Made by a program: the position numbers and the translations under genes. Shown here one piece after another: positions 1 through 10,264 of a stretch of 64,000 nt of DNA. Source of the DNA: Crateriforma spongiae (lineage in GTDB: Bacteria > Planctomycetota > Planctomycetia > Pirellulales > Pirellulaceae). The stretch spans positions 558,001 through 622,000 of the forward strand of contig NZ_JAAXMS010000002.1 of NCBI RefSeq assembly GCF_012290005.1, in the 5' to 3' direction. Numbering within the stretch: the stretch's first letter is position 1; every line of letters begins with the position of its first letter. The notes below the pieces were generated by a model, which saw only the letters and a list, made by a program, of their open reading frames with translations, was not told where the DNA came from and searched no databases.

Positions 1-44
1 GTCGCTGTGTGAAGGTTCCATCCCAATAGACGCCATCGGCTGGA

Positions 45-1796
45 TCAGACGGCGCTCAAAAGTATCACGGCGACGTCGGCGTTCAAATTCGGGTCGTCAT
101 CATCGCTGACTTTGGTTCCGCGTGTGGTGTCCAAATAAACCGCGTCGTTCACCGTCACGCCGCGACGCTGACAAAATTCCAGCACGTCCGCGATGCTAGG
201 GAATCGTCGATTGGGCGTGTTGAACCAGTCGTGGTTGAATTCGCCCTGCGATTTTGGCGAACGCCCTTGGCGGACGTAATGGTCACGCAGTTCGCGAAAC
301 GCAAAGTTTGGAAAACTTAACACGGCGTGACGCCCGACACGCATCATTTCGTCGAACAGTGATTCGACGTTCTCCACCGCTTGCAGCGTTGAATTCAACA
401 CCACGAAGTCGAACTGGTTGTCGATGAACGCAGGCAAACCTTTGTTCAGGTCGTAATCGATCACGTCCAAACCACGCGCGGCCGCCGCCAAGATTTTCGC
501 CTGGGCGACTTCCACTCCCATCAATCTTCGGCGACCGCGGGTCGCCAGCGCGGACAACAATCGCCCGCTGCCGCAACCCAAATCCAACACCGAAGCGTCA
601 TCGGGAATCAATTCCAAGATGGCTTCGTCGGCCGGTTTGAGCGGCGGACGACTGGTATCGATGTCACCAAGCTTCGCACGCACCAATGGACCATATTGGT
701 CGATATCCGATTCGATCAAAAACGCATCGTGCCCGGCGTCGGTGGTGATCTCGGCGTAGGTGACCTCGTGATCCAGCGCCGTCAACGCGTTGACGATGTC
801 CCGTGACTGTTGTGGCGTGAACAACCAATCGCTGCTGAAACTGACGACCAGATAGTTGCAATCCGAATCGTCAAACCGCTCCATCAGCTTCAATCGCGTG
901 TCGCCCAAATCAAACAGATCCATCGCCATGGTCAGCGTGATGTAACTGTTGGCGTCAAACCGGGTGACAAATTTTTGGCCTTGATGGGCCAAGTAAGAAC
1001 CGACGCTGAAACGCTGCTCAAAATCCGACGCAATCTGACGCGGGTCATGGCGATCCGGATCAAACTTGGCGTCCATCGCTTGGCTGGACAAATATGTGAT
1101 GTGGCCCAACATCCGTGCGATTGCCAACCCCGTGTCGGGACGACTGGGGCGGTCGTAGTATTGGCCGTCGGCGAAATGGGGATCCGATTGGATCGCATTG
1201 CGTCCGACCACGTCGAACCCCAGCGCCTGGGACGTCAATCGTGGCGACGTGGCGATCGCAATGCAGGTTTCAGCCGAATCGGGATACCGTGTCACCCAGG
1301 TCAATACTTGGTGGCCGCCCAGGGATCCGCCCACCACGGCTTTCCATCGGTTGATCCCCAAATGATCGGCCAAGCGTCGCTGCACCGCCACCATGTCCCC
1401 GATGGTGATGCGTGGAAAGTCGGCGCCGTAGGGGCGTTTGGTGGCGGGATCCAGATCCCCCGGACCGGTCGTCCCGCGACAGCCGCCCAGAACGTTCGGA
1501 CAAACGACAAAGAAACGATCGGTATCGATCGGTTTTCCCGGTCCGATCAAAGCGTCCCACCAACCCGGCGCGTCGTCATCGTCATGCCGCGCCGCGTGCG
1601 AATCACCGCTGATCGCGTGACAGACCAGAATCGCGTTGGAGGCATCGTCGTTCAGCATGCCCCACGTTTCATAGGCACAACGGACATGCGGAAGCGAACC
1701 ACCGAGCTCCAGCGCCAGTGGTTGATCAAAGTCGACCGATTGGGCGTACCGCAGCGGGCCGTCGCTGCGGAGATCATCGGTGCTTTGAAATCGCAT
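45..1796 (-). CDS. metX: Homoserine O-acetyltransferase fused to MetW methyltransferase-like domain
   Basis: 583 residues. Residues 1-385 are an alpha/beta-hydrolase of the MetX type. The nucleophile elbow GGSLGG puts the catalytic serine at residue 158, and the later SDWLFTP and DAGHD segments supply Asp and His. Residues about 395-583 are a MetW-type SAM-binding domain (VLDLGCGSGRLL). MetX acylates homoserine for methionine synthesis, and MetW is its usual partner, normally encoded by the next gene. Here both are one chain. The gene lies 101 bases downstream of metY on the same strand, so an operon is likely. Whether the acyl donor is acetyl- or succinyl-CoA cannot be read with certainty. 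The ATG at 1796 is supported by the conserved N-terminal region starting directly after it. Confidence 0.92.
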   Translation of the reverse strand: MRFQSTDDLRSDGPLRYAQSVDFDQPLALELGGSLPHVRCAYETWGMLNDDASNAILVCHAISGDSHAARHDDDDAPGWWDALIGPGKPIDTDRFFVVCPNVLGGCRGTTGPGDLDPATKRPYGADFPRITIGDMVAVQRRLADHLGINRWKAVVGGSLGGHQVLTWVTRYPDSAETCIAIATSPRLTSQALGFDVVGRNAIQSDPHFADGQYYDRPSRPDTGLAIARMLGHITYLSSQAMDAKFDPDRHDPRQIASDFEQRFSVGSYLAHQGQKFVTRFDANSYITLTMAMDLFDLGDTRLKLMERFDDSDCNYLVVSFSSDWLFTPQQSRDIVNALTALDHEVTYAEITTDAGHDAFLIESDIDQYGPLVRAKLGDIDTSRPPLKPADEAILELIPDDASVLDLGCGSGRLLSALATRGRRRLMGVEVAQAKILAAAARGLDVIDYDLNKGLPAFIDNQFDFVVLNSTLQAVENVESLFDEMMRVGRHAVLSFPNFAFRELRDHYVRQGRSPKSQGEFNHDWFNTPNRRFPSIADVLEFCQRRGVTVNDAVYLDTTRGTKVSDDDDPNLNADVAVILLSAV

Positions 1797-1897
1797 GGGC
1801 TTGAAACGCTATGGGAATTCGGTCGGACGGTCGTCACCGGACGGGCGGTCGTTGCCACACATCCGGCGAAGGATCATCCGACGAAAAACGTCATCGA

Positions 1898-3208
1898 TCA
1901 AGCCGTCGCGACGGCCAAAGCTTGCTTCAAGTCGTCGATGATGTCCTGGGCATCCTCGATCCCCACGCTGACCCGGATGTACTCCGGCGTCACGCCCGCG
2001 CTGGACTGTTCGCTTTCGGACAGCTGTTGGTGAGTCGTGCTGGCGGGGTGAATGACCAGCGTTTTTGCATCGCCGATATTGGCCAAGTGCGAACACAGCT
2101 TGCACGCATTGATGAACTTCTTGCCCGCTTCCAGTCCGCCCTTGATGCCGAAGCCCAGGATCGCGCCTTGGCCATCGGCCAAGTACTTTTGAGCGTTGGC
2201 GTGGTGGGGACTGGATTCCAGTCCCGGGTAATTGACCCAATCGACCCCGTCGTGGGATTCCAAGAACTTGGCAACAGCCAAGGCGTTTTCGCAGTGCCGC
2301 GGCATTCGCAGGTGCAGCGTTTCCAAACCTTGCAAGAACAAGAAAGCCGCGAACGGGTTCATCGCCGCCCCGGTGTCTCGCAACCAGTGGGTGCGAATAT
2401 GCAAGTTGTAGGCGATGTTGCCCATCGGACGCAGGTGTTCTTCGAAAACCGCGCCGTGGTACGACGGGGACGGGCCACAGAATTCCGGCCATTTGTCGGG
2501 CTGGTCGGCCCATTTGAAGTTTCCGCTGTCGACGATCGCACCGCCGATACTGGTGCCATGGCCGCCGATGAACTTGGTCGTGCTGTAGACGACGATGTCG
2601 ATGCCGTGCTGAATCGGCTTGAGCAACATCGGTGTCATCACGGTGTTGTCACAGATGACCGGAATCGCGCCGTGCGGTGCGGTGTGGGCCGCATCGGCGA
2701 TCGCTTTGAAATCGGGGACATCGTTCTTGGGGTTGCCCAGCGATTCCATGTAAACCAGTCGCGTGTTTTCATCGACCAGGCCGTGAATGGTTTCCGGTTT
2801 GCCCGGATCAAAGAAACGGACTTCGACGCCCAGATTCTTCAACGTTTGCGTGAACAACGTCCAGGTGCCGCCGTACAGCGACGTGCTGCTGACGATGTTT
2901 TGACCGCTGTGGGCGATCGTCAAAATCGCAGCCGTGATCGCCGCTTGGCCGCTGGCAAAACACAGGCCCGTGACGCCGCCGTCCAAAGCCGCCAGACGCT
3001 TCTCCAAAACGTCGACGGTCGGGTTCATCAACCGGCTGTAGATGTTTCCGAACTCGGTCAATCCGAACAACGCCGCGGCGTGTTCGGTGTCATTGAACGT
3101 GTAACTGGTCGTCGCATAGATCGGCACCGCGCGGCTGTTGGTGGCGGGGTCGGGCTGTTGACCGGCGTGCAGCGCCAACGTCGCATCGCGATATTGCGGT
3201 TCGGACAT
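1898..3208 (-). CDS. metY: O-acetylhomoserine sulfhydrylase (aminocarboxypropyltransferase)
   Basis: 436 residues, the usual length for the MetY branch of the Cys/Met PLP enzymes. It joins O-acetylhomoserine and sulfide to form homocysteine. The PLP lysine is Lys212 in [11 protein letters not shown]. The substrate and phosphate loops ([22 protein letters not shown], shortened here) near residues 57-78 and the SGQAAI segment match the family. It is the first gene of a metY-metXW unit, so the product of the second gene (acylhomoserine) feeds this enzyme. I looked for a SAM riboswitch in the 225 bases upstream and found none. Start ATG at 3208. Confidence 0.93.
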   Translation of the reverse strand: MSEPQYRDATLALHAGQQPDPATNSRAVPIYATTSYTFNDTEHAAALFGLTEFGNIYSRLMNPTVDVLEKRLAALDGGVTGLCFASGQAAITAAILTIAHSGQNIVSSTSLYGGTWTLFTQTLKNLGVEVRFFDPGKPETIHGLVDENTRLVYMESLGNPKNDVPDFKAIADAAHTAPHGAIPVICDNTVMTPMLLKPIQHGIDIVVYSTTKFIGGHGTSIGGAIVDSGNFKWADQPDKWPEFCGPSPSYHGAVFEEHLRPMGNIAYNLHIRTHWLRDTGAAMNPFAAFLFLQGLETLHLRMPRHCENALAVAKFLESHDGVDWVNYPGLESSPHHANAQKYLADGQGAILGFGIKGGLEAGKKFINACKLCSHLANIGDAKTLVIHPASTTHQQLSESEQSSAGVTPEYIRVSVGIEDAQDIIDDLKQALAVATA

Positions 3209-3433
3209 ATTCGAAGCTGGGTCTGGAGGCGTTGGGGATAAAAGAGAGCGAACGTTTGGCCGTCGGTTCCGGCATCAATCACCGGACCGTTTTTCGGGGC
3301 GGACGGTTCGTCGCAGGTGATGATACCAGCAACGAACCGATGTGAGAGGTAGCTATATCCAGCCGCCGCCGGGATGAAAACCGGCCGGCGCGATGACCAG
3401 ACCGGTGACTCCGTCCGGGCAGACGACGGCGGA

Positions 3434-4801
3434 TCAGCCCATTTGAATTTCGTAGCCTTCGCGATACGGGCGGGCCAGCATCGCATTGGCTTCGTCGTCA
3501 CCGACGATCTGTTCAGCCGAATCGTCCCATTTCAGGTCGCGTCCCAAGCGGGCCGAAATCCCCGCCAAGTGACAAATATTCAGCATCTGCATGTGGCTGT
3601 GTACGTCGCTGATGGGTTCCAAGCCTTCGCGATGGCAATGAATGAAGTTCGCCCAGTGGGCTTGGCGTTCATTGCGTTCCATGGGCAGGTTCTTGTAAAC
3701 CTTGGCGATCGTGTCGTCTGCCAGCGGGTTTTCCTTGAGCGCTTCGACGGGAGCCCCGTCCAAGTTGCGGCGGCTGACGAAGATGCGTCCTTTTTCGCCT
3801 TCGATCAGGACCCCGTTGCGGGTATTGCTGCGGATCACCATTTCTGCCCCATCGGGATAGCTGACGGTGAACTCGAACTTGGTCGCCGTGTTGTATCGGT
3901 CGTCCTGTTGGGGAACGCCATCGGCGAAATCGACCGGGTGATCGGCCGAACCGCTGATGCCGGTCGGTCCGGCGGTCTGGCCGTTCAGCTTCAATGCCCA
4001 ATTGGCGATGTCGACGTGGTGGGCGCCCCAATCGGTCAACTTGCCGCCGCTGTACTGGTACCACCACCGGAACTCGTAATGGCAGTTCGTGTTCGGACGC
4101 CCCTTGCCGGTGGACAGGAACCGATAGTCGGTTTCCGGCGCAGGTCCCAACCAGCGATCCCAATCCAAATTGGCGGGCACATCGGCAACGGGAATTGATG
4201 GGCTGGACGGTGCCCCGCCGATGCCGCACTCCAGACGTTTGATTTTGCCCAACCGGCCTTCGGCCACGATCGCCATTGCTTTGACGAACAGGTTGAACGT
4301 GCTGCGTTGCTGTGTGCCGACCTGGACGATACGCCCCGTTTCTTTCTGGACTTTGCGAATTTGTTTGCCTTCGTCGATGGTCAACGTCAGCGGTTTTTCG
4401 CAGTAGACGTCTTTGCCGGCCAACATCGCTTCGATCAGCGGTTTGGTGTGCCAGTGGTCCGGTGTGGCCACGTGAATCAGCGGAATACTGTCGTCGGCCA
4501 GGATGTCGTGATAATCGGTGTAAATCTTGGCTTTTCCACCGCTGTGACTTTCATTGAACTTTGCCGCACGATCGCTGTCAGCGTCACAAATCGCGACGAC
4601 GTCCAGCCAGTCCTTGGCGGCTTTCATGTTGCCACCCGCCATCCCGCCGCTGCCGATCACACCGATCGGTATCCGACTGTTGGCCGATGCCGTCTCATCG
4701 GCCAACGACCGCGGTTGCGAATAGAAGTAGGGCGTCGTCACCGCGGTGGTCGCGGCGGAAGCTTTCAAGAAATCACGTCGGGTGGGACGAAGGCGTGTCA
4801 C
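3434..4801 (-). CDS. Tat-exported Gfo/Idh/MocA family oxidoreductase
   Basis: 455 residues. The N-terminus has a twin-arginine signal (PTRRDFLKASAA), so the protein is predicted to be exported folded. It is followed by an NAD(P)-binding Rossmann fold (IGVIGSGGMAGGN, about residues 46-58) and the family EKPL motif in VYCEKPLTLT. The C-terminal alpha/beta domain contains the WGAHHVDIANW segment typical of planctomycete members. These enzymes oxidise or isomerise sugars and are strongly expanded in planctomycetes. The substrate cannot be told. The gene is monocistronic, with about 225 bases to metY and a 447-base gap on the other side. Confidence 0.88.
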   Translation of the reverse strand: MTRLRPTRRDFLKASAATTAVTTPYFYSQPRSLADETASANSRIPIGVIGSGGMAGGNMKAAKDWLDVVAICDADSDRAAKFNESHSGGKAKIYTDYHDILADDSIPLIHVATPDHWHTKPLIEAMLAGKDVYCEKPLTLTIDEGKQIRKVQKETGRIVQVGTQQRSTFNLFVKAMAIVAEGRLGKIKRLECGIGGAPSSPSIPVADVPANLDWDRWLGPAPETDYRFLSTGKGRPNTNCHYEFRWWYQYSGGKLTDWGAHHVDIANWALKLNGQTAGPTGISGSADHPVDFADGVPQQDDRYNTATKFEFTVSYPDGAEMVIRSNTRNGVLIEGEKGRIFVSRRNLDGAPVEALKENPLADDTIAKVYKNLPMERNERQAHWANFIHCHREGLEPISDVHSHMQMLNICHLAGISARLGRDLKWDDSAEQIVGDDEANAMLARPYREGYEIQMG

Positions 4802-5248
4802 GGGCGATGCACCTGTGTCAGGAGGGAAGGGATGACGAAATCAGATCGGACGGGAACGTCCGGCGGAGCCTTTGGAATCGAGCGGTTTGACGACAAAGCC
4901 GGCGATCGAGTCAGGCAAGGAATTCGAAATCGAACCGGCCGAGCCGCCCGGGACGAACGCGCCCCATCATGATTCGAACAGACCGCCGCGACGTCGACAT
5001 GATGTGACAAAACGGACAACACCATCGAATTATCGAAACGCCCGACACGGGTTTCCGCGGGGGCAGCGTGAAGTTTTGCTGTCGCAACGGCAATGATCTT
5101 GCCGCAAATGTCCGTCACGGCCGACACTAAACACTAACTTCGGCGCGCCCCAACCGAATGGCGGATCCGCCTTGGTTGGTTTGGCACAGTCGTTTCAGCC
5201 GACACGATCGACCACCCATCCTACCTTCTTTGCCCCCTTGAAGTGACC
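4802..5248. other. Intergenic region without a supported gene
   Basis: These 447 bases separate the divergently transcribed Tat oxidoreductase and AIM24-like genes. They should hold both promoters. Short reading frames here have no family signal or planctomycete protein-like composition. I could not see a convincing terminator, riboswitch or RNA gene. Confidence 0.5.
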
Positions 5249-6304
5249 ATGAATTGCAACTGTCCCCAATGCGGCAACCAATACCAAGTCGACGAATCGT
5301 TTATCGGCCGAACGGTCAAATGTCGTTCATGCGGTGCGACCTTTCAGGTCCAGAGTCCGGGGTCGGGCGCGGGAACCGAGCCCGTTCCGGCGGTCGTCGC
5401 CGGCCCGATGTCCAATTCGACGACCGACGGCGATGACGAATTCCGCGCCGGCTCGGTCGAGATCGGATCGGCCGAAGCAACCATGCGTGGGGGCCAAGCC
5501 AACGGGTCGCGAAACGCCGACGCGATTGACTACGAAATCTTCGGTCACGAAACGCAGTACGTAGAAATCACCTTGGACCCGGGCGAACAAACGATCGCCG
5601 AAGCCGGCGCGTTGATGTTCATGTCCGACGGCATCACGATGGAAACCGTCTTTGGTGACCCCGGCCAGCAAGGCGGCGGATTCTGGGCCAAGGCCATGTC
5701 CGCCGGCAAACGAGTGCTGACCGGCGAATCCCTGTTCATGACCACCTTTACCAACCATGGACGCGGGCGAGCGGTGGTTGCCTTTGGCGCCCCCTACCCC
5801 GGTCGCATGATTCCGATGCACCTGGACCAATTGGGCGGCGAACTGATTTGCCAAAAGGACGCGTTTCTGTGCGGGGCCCGAGGGATTCAAATCGACATCG
5901 CGTTCCAAAAGAAGATCGGTGCCGGGCTGTTCGGCGGCGAAGGATTCATCATGCAACGGTTGCGGGGCGACGGCATCGCAATCGTCCATGCCGGTGGGAC
6001 CATGATGTATCGCGAACTGGCGGCCGGAGAAAAACTGCGGCTGGATACCGGTTGCTTGATGGCGATCGGCCCAACCGTCCAGTACGACATCGAGTTCGTC
6101 GGTGGCCTGAAAAACGCGTTTTTGGGCGGCGAAGGCCTATTCATGGCCACCGTGGTCGGGCCGGGCCCGGTGTGGCTGCAATCGTTGCCGTTTTCGCGTC
6201 TGGCCGGACGCGTCGCATCGGCGATCCCCCGCGCCGGAAGCGGCAGCAGCAAGGGCGAAGGCACCGTGCTGGGCGGCCTGGGTGAAATGTTCATGGGCGA
6301 CTAA
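5249..6304 (+). CDS. AIM24/TIGR00266-type protein with N-terminal zinc ribbon
   Basis: 351 residues. The first about 35 residues are an MJ0042-type zinc ribbon with two CxxC pairs (CPQCGNQY...VKCRSCGATFQV). After a low-complexity linker, residues about 85-340 form the beta-rich AIM24/TIGR00266 domain, recognisable by YEIFGHETQYVEITLDPGE, glycine-rich FGGEGFIMQRLRG and GGLKNAFLGGEGLF. The molecular role of this family is unsettled. A GTG two codons upstream (5243) could also start translation. The ATG at 5249 directly precedes the zinc ribbon and is preferred. Confidence 0.8.
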   Translation: MNCNCPQCGNQYQVDESFIGRTVKCRSCGATFQVQSPGSGAGTEPVPAVVAGPMSNSTTDGDDEFRAGSVEIGSAEATMRGGQANGSRNADAIDYEIFGHETQYVEITLDPGEQTIAEAGALMFMSDGITMETVFGDPGQQGGGFWAKAMSAGKRVLTGESLFMTTFTNHGRGRAVVAFGAPYPGRMIPMHLDQLGGELICQKDAFLCGARGIQIDIAFQKKIGAGLFGGEGFIMQRLRGDGIAIVHAGGTMMYRELAAGEKLRLDTGCLMAIGPTVQYDIEFVGGLKNAFLGGEGLFMATVVGPGPVWLQSLPFSRLAGRVASAIPRAGSGSSKGEGTVLGGLGEMFMGD

Positions 6305-6384
6305 GCAAGCAGCCGTGTCGACGGCGACGAATGTTCATTTCGCCCTGATTGATCGGTTCCCGGCGCCAGCCTAATCTGGCGTTT

Positions 6385-6804
6385 ATGGTTGCACCACTAT
6401 CCGACGATGCCTACGCCGATTTCGTCGCGGCGATCGCTGACAGCGATGTCCAACGGATCCAATCGATCCTGTCTGGCACCGAATTCATTTTGATCAGCGT
6501 GGAAGATCCGGATGAACCGGAGGATTCCGAGGAGATCGGCGCGCTGACCGCGGAACTGGAGGACCAAGATGTTTTGGTCGTCTTCAGCAGCGAAAGCCAC
6601 GCCGAACAATTCGTCAACGCACAAGCCGATGTCTTCGAGGATATCGAAGAGGTCCAGGGCTTCACCGTGGGCGGCGAATTGCTGATGGATTACCTGCCCG
6701 ACGACTATGGGATCCTGATCAACCCGGAAACCGACGATGTGCAGCTGATCGACGCCGACATCGCGGACCAGATGCGACCACCGGTCGACGAAGACGCATC
6801 CTAG
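6385..6804 (+). CDS. SseB-like N-terminal domain protein
   Basis: 139 residues, very acidic (net Asp/Glu-rich, ending VDEDAS). The pattern of a short strand giving VLVVFSSESHAEQF, then LLMDYLPDDYGILINP, resembles the SseB N-terminal domain (VFTSEE... and GIVINP). Its function is unknown. A TTG at 6349 would add 12 residues without any conserved feature, so the ATG at 6385 is preferred. It lies 80 bases downstream of the AIM24-like gene on the same strand and may be cotranscribed. Confidence 0.6.
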   Translation: MVAPLSDDAYADFVAAIADSDVQRIQSILSGTEFILISVEDPDEPEDSEEIGALTAELEDQDVLVVFSSESHAEQFVNAQADVFEDIEEVQGFTVGGELLMDYLPDDYGILINPETDDVQLIDADIADQMRPPVDEDAS

Positions 6805-6839
6805 CCGATGGCCGGTCCGGTAGCAGGTCGGATTGGCGG

Positions 6840-7274
6840 CTAAGCCCCGACGTGTTTCTGCATCGCCTGGTGCGGGATCCCGACTTCGACGAAGGAGGCA
6901 TCGACGTTTTGATAGCCCAGCTTTTCATAAAAGCCCGTTGCTTCTTCGCGGGCGTGAAGCCGGAACGATCGCACACCAGAATCCCCCAACAACTCCTCAG
7001 CATTCCGCATCAAGAACGCGCCGATGCCCTTGTTCTGATGCTCCGGGGCGACCGCCATTTGACGAAACTTGACCGCTCCACCGTCCAACGGTCGGGCCGA
7101 CAAGGTGGCAACCAGGACGCCGTCGACGGTCACACCGAAATGCCGATCGGAATGCTCGGCATCCAAATCTTCCGGGGAAAAACTGATCCCCAGCGGCTTG
7201 CGTAGGACTTCGTGGCGCAGGTCCAACGCTTCTTGATAAAGCGGCGTGCACCATTGGATCGTCACGAATTCCAT
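6840..7274 (-). CDS. GNAT family N-acetyltransferase
   Basis: 144 residues. The GNAT core is clear: KFRQMAVAPEHQNKGIGAFLMRNAEELL holds the acetyl-CoA pyrophosphate loop (Q/RxxGxG/A type, here QNKGIG), and LHAREEATGFYEKLGYQ is the C-terminal motif. The acceptor substrate cannot be predicted. A longer frame extends upstream to 7670 but its first 130 residues look like noncoding translation (Arg/Pro-rich). The ATG at 7274 begins right before the first conserved strand. It converges on the SseB-like gene. Confidence 0.82.
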   Translation of the reverse strand: MEFVTIQWCTPLYQEALDLRHEVLRKPLGISFSPEDLDAEHSDRHFGVTVDGVLVATLSARPLDGGAVKFRQMAVAPEHQNKGIGAFLMRNAEELLGDSGVRSFRLHAREEATGFYEKLGYQNVDASFVEVGIPHQAMQKHVGA

Positions 7275-7691
7275 CGGACCGGTTCCACAATGCGTCAAGA
7301 GGCGAGCGTTCGGAAAGACGTGCTCAATTCCAGGAGGCCCCGGCCTAAGACCCGGCCGCTGACGACGCCAGTGCCTGACCAGGCGGCGGCCGCATGACCA
7401 GGGCGACCGATCTGCATCGAGCGCAGCGGATTGTAACGGCTGGCTGTGGCCACGTGACCCGGCGGTCCGTCTGGGCATCAGTCCCGTCGGCCCAAAATGA
7501 CAACGCCGGCAATGTGCCACTGGCCTCGACGATTCGGATATCCGGTTGCTACATTGCCAGACTTTCCGTTTTGCCAAGGATTTTCGGCCTTTCCCAAGTC
7601 CCGAGCGGTCGACGCCGGCAACCACGCGACTAGCCTGACGCCGCGGATTGTTTTGCCGCCCCCGTATCAACCCTAGCCGGTCTGTCCAAAC
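7275..7691. other. Intergenic region between divergent genes
   Basis: 417 bases between the GNAT gene (minus) and aroF (plus). They probably hold both promoters. No reading frame is believable as a gene, and I did not recognise a T-box, tryptophan/tyrosine-type attenuator or other leader RNA in front of aroF. Confidence 0.5.
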
Positions 7692-8729
7692 GTGATCCTG
7701 ATTTTACAAAGCAAAGCCACCGACGATCAGGTCGACCATGTGATCGAAAAGGTGGAATCGCTCGGCCTGAAAGCCCACCTGAGCCGCGGAACGTACCGCA
7801 CAATCGTCGGCATCATCGGCGACGAATCCAAGCTTAGCGAAGAACGATTGCGATCGATCCCGGGCGTCAGCGAAGTCGTCCCGGTGTTGCCGCCGTACAA
7901 GTTGGCTTCCCTGGAAGCCCATCCCGAACCCAGCGTCGTCAATGTTTCGGGCGTCCAAATCGGTGGCGGCCATTTGGGCATGATCGCCGGCCCATGCAGC
8001 GTCGAAGACGCCGACCGGATGCACCGCATCGCCAAATCCGTCCGTGACGCCGGTGCGAACCTGTTTCGCGGCGGTGCCTACAAGCCCCGCACCAGCCCCT
8101 ACGCGTTCCAGGGCTTGGGCGAAGACGGACTGAAGATCCTTCGCGAAGTCGGCGACGAATACGGCATGCCGATCGTCACCGAGGTGACCGATCCCCGCAA
8201 CGTCGAATTGGTCGCCAAGTATGCCGACATGCTGCAGGTCGGTGCCCGCAACATGCAGAATTTTGTGCTGTTGACCGAGGTCGGCAGGACGTCGCGTCCG
8301 GTCCTGTTGAAACGCGGTATGAGCGCGACAATCAAAGACCTGTTGATGAGCGCCGAATACGTATTGTCGCAGGGCAACCCGAACGTCGTGCTTTGCGAAC
8401 GCGGCATCAAAGGCTTCGATACGATCACCCGAAACTTGTTCGACGTGGCGGCCGTCCCGGCGGTCAAAGCCCTGACGCACCTGCCCATCATTGTCGACCC
8501 GTCGCACGCGACCGGACGGCCAGACCTGATCCCGCCGTGTGCTTTGGCTGGCATCGCGGCCGGCGCCGATGGCGTCCACGTCGAAGTGCATGACTGTCCC
8601 GAAGAAGCCAAAAGCGACGGGCCTCAAGCACTGCTTCCCGACCAATACCAAGAACTGGCCAAGCAAATGCGACAGCTGGCCGAACTGTTTCAAAAGACCA
8701 TTTCACCGCTCCCGGAGGCCCTGGCATGA
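7692..8729 (+). CDS. aroF: 3-deoxy-7-phosphoheptulonate synthase (DAHP synthase, AroF-type)
   Basis: 345 residues, first step of the shikimate pathway: phosphoenolpyruvate plus erythrose 4-phosphate. Residues 1-75 are the ferredoxin-like regulatory domain of the type I-beta subfamily. The TIM barrel follows, with [33 protein letters not shown] and DPSHATGR motifs for PEP, metal and phosphate binding. The start is GTG at 7692, since the ferredoxin-like domain begins with MILILQSKA. The stop overlaps the start of tpiA by four bases (ATGA), so the two are probably translationally coupled. Confidence 0.95.
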   Translation: MILILQSKATDDQVDHVIEKVESLGLKAHLSRGTYRTIVGIIGDESKLSEERLRSIPGVSEVVPVLPPYKLASLEAHPEPSVVNVSGVQIGGGHLGMIAGPCSVEDADRMHRIAKSVRDAGANLFRGGAYKPRTSPYAFQGLGEDGLKILREVGDEYGMPIVTEVTDPRNVELVAKYADMLQVGARNMQNFVLLTEVGRTSRPVLLKRGMSATIKDLLMSAEYVLSQGNPNVVLCERGIKGFDTITRNLFDVAAVPAVKALTHLPIIVDPSHATGRPDLIPPCALAGIAAGADGVHVEVHDCPEEAKSDGPQALLPDQYQELAKQMRQLAELFQKTISPLPEALA

Positions 8730-9481
8730 CTCGCCGCACCCTGATCGCTGGCAACTGGAAAATGAACATGCGGGCCGAATCGGCCGCCGCACTGGCCAAA
8801 GGCATCGTCGACGCTGTCGGCAATACGCCGCCGGTGGATGTGGCGGTTTGCCCGCCGTCGGTCTACTTGGCCCCCGTCGCCGGCGTCGTCGCCGGATCCT
8901 CGGTCGGCCTTGGCGCTCAAAACCTGTATCCGGAATCCGACGGCGCTTTTACCGGGGAAGTCAACGCGGCCATGTTGACCGACATCGGCTGCCGTTACTG
9001 CATTCTGGGCCACAGTGAACGTCGCCAATTGATGGGCGAAACTGACAAGGACGTTTCCACCAAGCTGCATGCCGCCTTGGCGGGCAATCTGATCCCGATC
9101 GTCTGCGTCGGTGAAACCTTGGAACAACGTGAATCGGGAACGACCGAAGACGTCATTGCCAAGCAAATCGAAGGCTCGTTGGCCGGACTGGACGAAGCCC
9201 GTGCCGCGGGAATCGTGATCGCCTATGAACCGGTTTGGGCCATCGGCACCGGCAAGACGGCCAGCAAGGAACAGGCCGAAGAAGTCCACGTCTTCATTCG
9301 CGGGTTGTTGACCAAGCAATTCGGGGGCGAAGTCGCCGAACAAATTCGCATCCAGTACGGCGGAAGCGTCAAACCGGGCAACGCCGCCGAATTGCTGGCC
9401 CAGCCGAACATCGACGGTGCACTGGTCGGCGGAGCCAGCCTGAAGGTCGACGATTTTCTGGCGATCATCAACGCTTCCTGA
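8726..9481 (+). CDS. tpiA: Triosephosphate isomerase
   Basis: 251 residues, the standard length. It interconverts dihydroxyacetone phosphate and glyceraldehyde 3-phosphate in the cytoplasm. Catalytic residues are visible: Lys12 in GNWKMNM, His96 in ILGHSERR and Glu168 in [11 protein letters not shown]. The phosphate loop is [10 protein letters not shown], followed by VGGASLK. The start overlaps the aroF stop (ATGA). secG follows after 144 bases. The tpiA-secG order is common in bacteria, while aroF in front is less usual. Confidence 0.97.
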   Translation: MTRRTLIAGNWKMNMRAESAAALAKGIVDAVGNTPPVDVAVCPPSVYLAPVAGVVAGSSVGLGAQNLYPESDGAFTGEVNAAMLTDIGCRYCILGHSERRQLMGETDKDVSTKLHAALAGNLIPIVCVGETLEQRESGTTEDVIAKQIEGSLAGLDEARAAGIVIAYEPVWAIGTGKTASKEQAEEVHVFIRGLLTKQFGGEVAEQIRIQYGGSVKPGNAAELLAQPNIDGALVGGASLKVDDFLAIINAS

Positions 9482-9625
9482 CCCCCAACCAAGCTGACCG
9501 GGCCGGCTTGCAACGTTTGACCAACGCGGCGTCGAAACACGGGCCGCCCTCCTGCATCAATCGCGTCGCCGCCCCCCGGGCCGTCGACGCTTTGCACGCA
9601 ATCAGAATCGAAACGGATTGAACCC

Positions 9626-10222
9626 ATGAACCTGATGATCCTTGGAAGCTTCGCCGGCGTCGTGCTGGGTACCCTGATGGCTTTCCTTTCGCTGTTCCTG
9701 ATCCTGCTGGTCCTGGTCCAGCGTGGCCGTGGCGGCGGATTGACCGGCGCCCTGGGTGGACCGGGCGGTCAAAGTGCATTTGGCAGCAAAGCGGGCGACA
9801 CGTTTACCGTGATCACCGTCGTTGTGGCCGCCGTCTGGGCTTTCACTTGTGCGTTCACGATGTGGTTGCTGGGCACCCACACATTGCCGGTCGCCGAAAA
9901 CACACCGGCGGTTTCCAGCGGACCGGGCGATGATGCGGACGAAACGACCGACGGATTGAACATCCCCACCGGCGATTCGCTGGGACTCGGTGGCCTGTCG
10001 GTCGGCGACGATGCCGGCGATTCGGCCAACGAGAACGTGCAACTGACGCCCGCCGACGGCGGTGACGCGCCGGCCGATGCCGATGACCAAGCGACGGAAT
10101 CAAACGCCGAGACCGCGGCGGACGACGAAGCCGCCTCCGACGACGCGACAACCGGCGACGACGCGGGATCCCAAGACGGCGACGAATCGACCGAGACGGA
10201 CGAAACCACGTCCGCCGAATAA
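9626..10222 (+). CDS. secG: Preprotein translocase subunit SecG with acidic C-terminal tail
   Basis: 198 residues, much longer than the usual 75-120 of SecG. Residues 1-85 are the SecG core: two membrane helices around the conserved loop [22 protein letters not shown]. Residues about 88-198 are a low-complexity tail rich in Asp, Glu, Ala and Thr. SecG assists SecYE in protein translocation across the inner membrane. The acidic tail is an addition of unknown role. It sits downstream of tpiA. Confidence 0.9.
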   Translation: MNLMILGSFAGVVLGTLMAFLSLFLILLVLVQRGRGGGLTGALGGPGGQSAFGSKAGDTFTVITVVVAAVWAFTCAFTMWLLGTHTLPVAENTPAVSSGPGDDADETTDGLNIPTGDSLGLGGLSVGDDAGDSANENVQLTPADGGDAPADADDQATESNAETAADDEAASDDATTGDDAGSQDGDESTETDETTSAE

Positions 10223-10264
10223 GCCTCCACCCGCCCGATTGGTCCACGACGGCAATTGCGATTG

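Noticed and set aside
1-44. End of another gene before metX-metW
   Set aside because: Too short to assign to any reading frame.
1811-3241. 476-residue plus-strand frame opposite metY
   Set aside because: Shadow of metY in high-GC DNA; it has no recognisable domain.
3209-3433. SAM riboswitch before metY
   Set aside because: None of the conserved SAM-I or SAM-II core segments could be seen on the minus strand.
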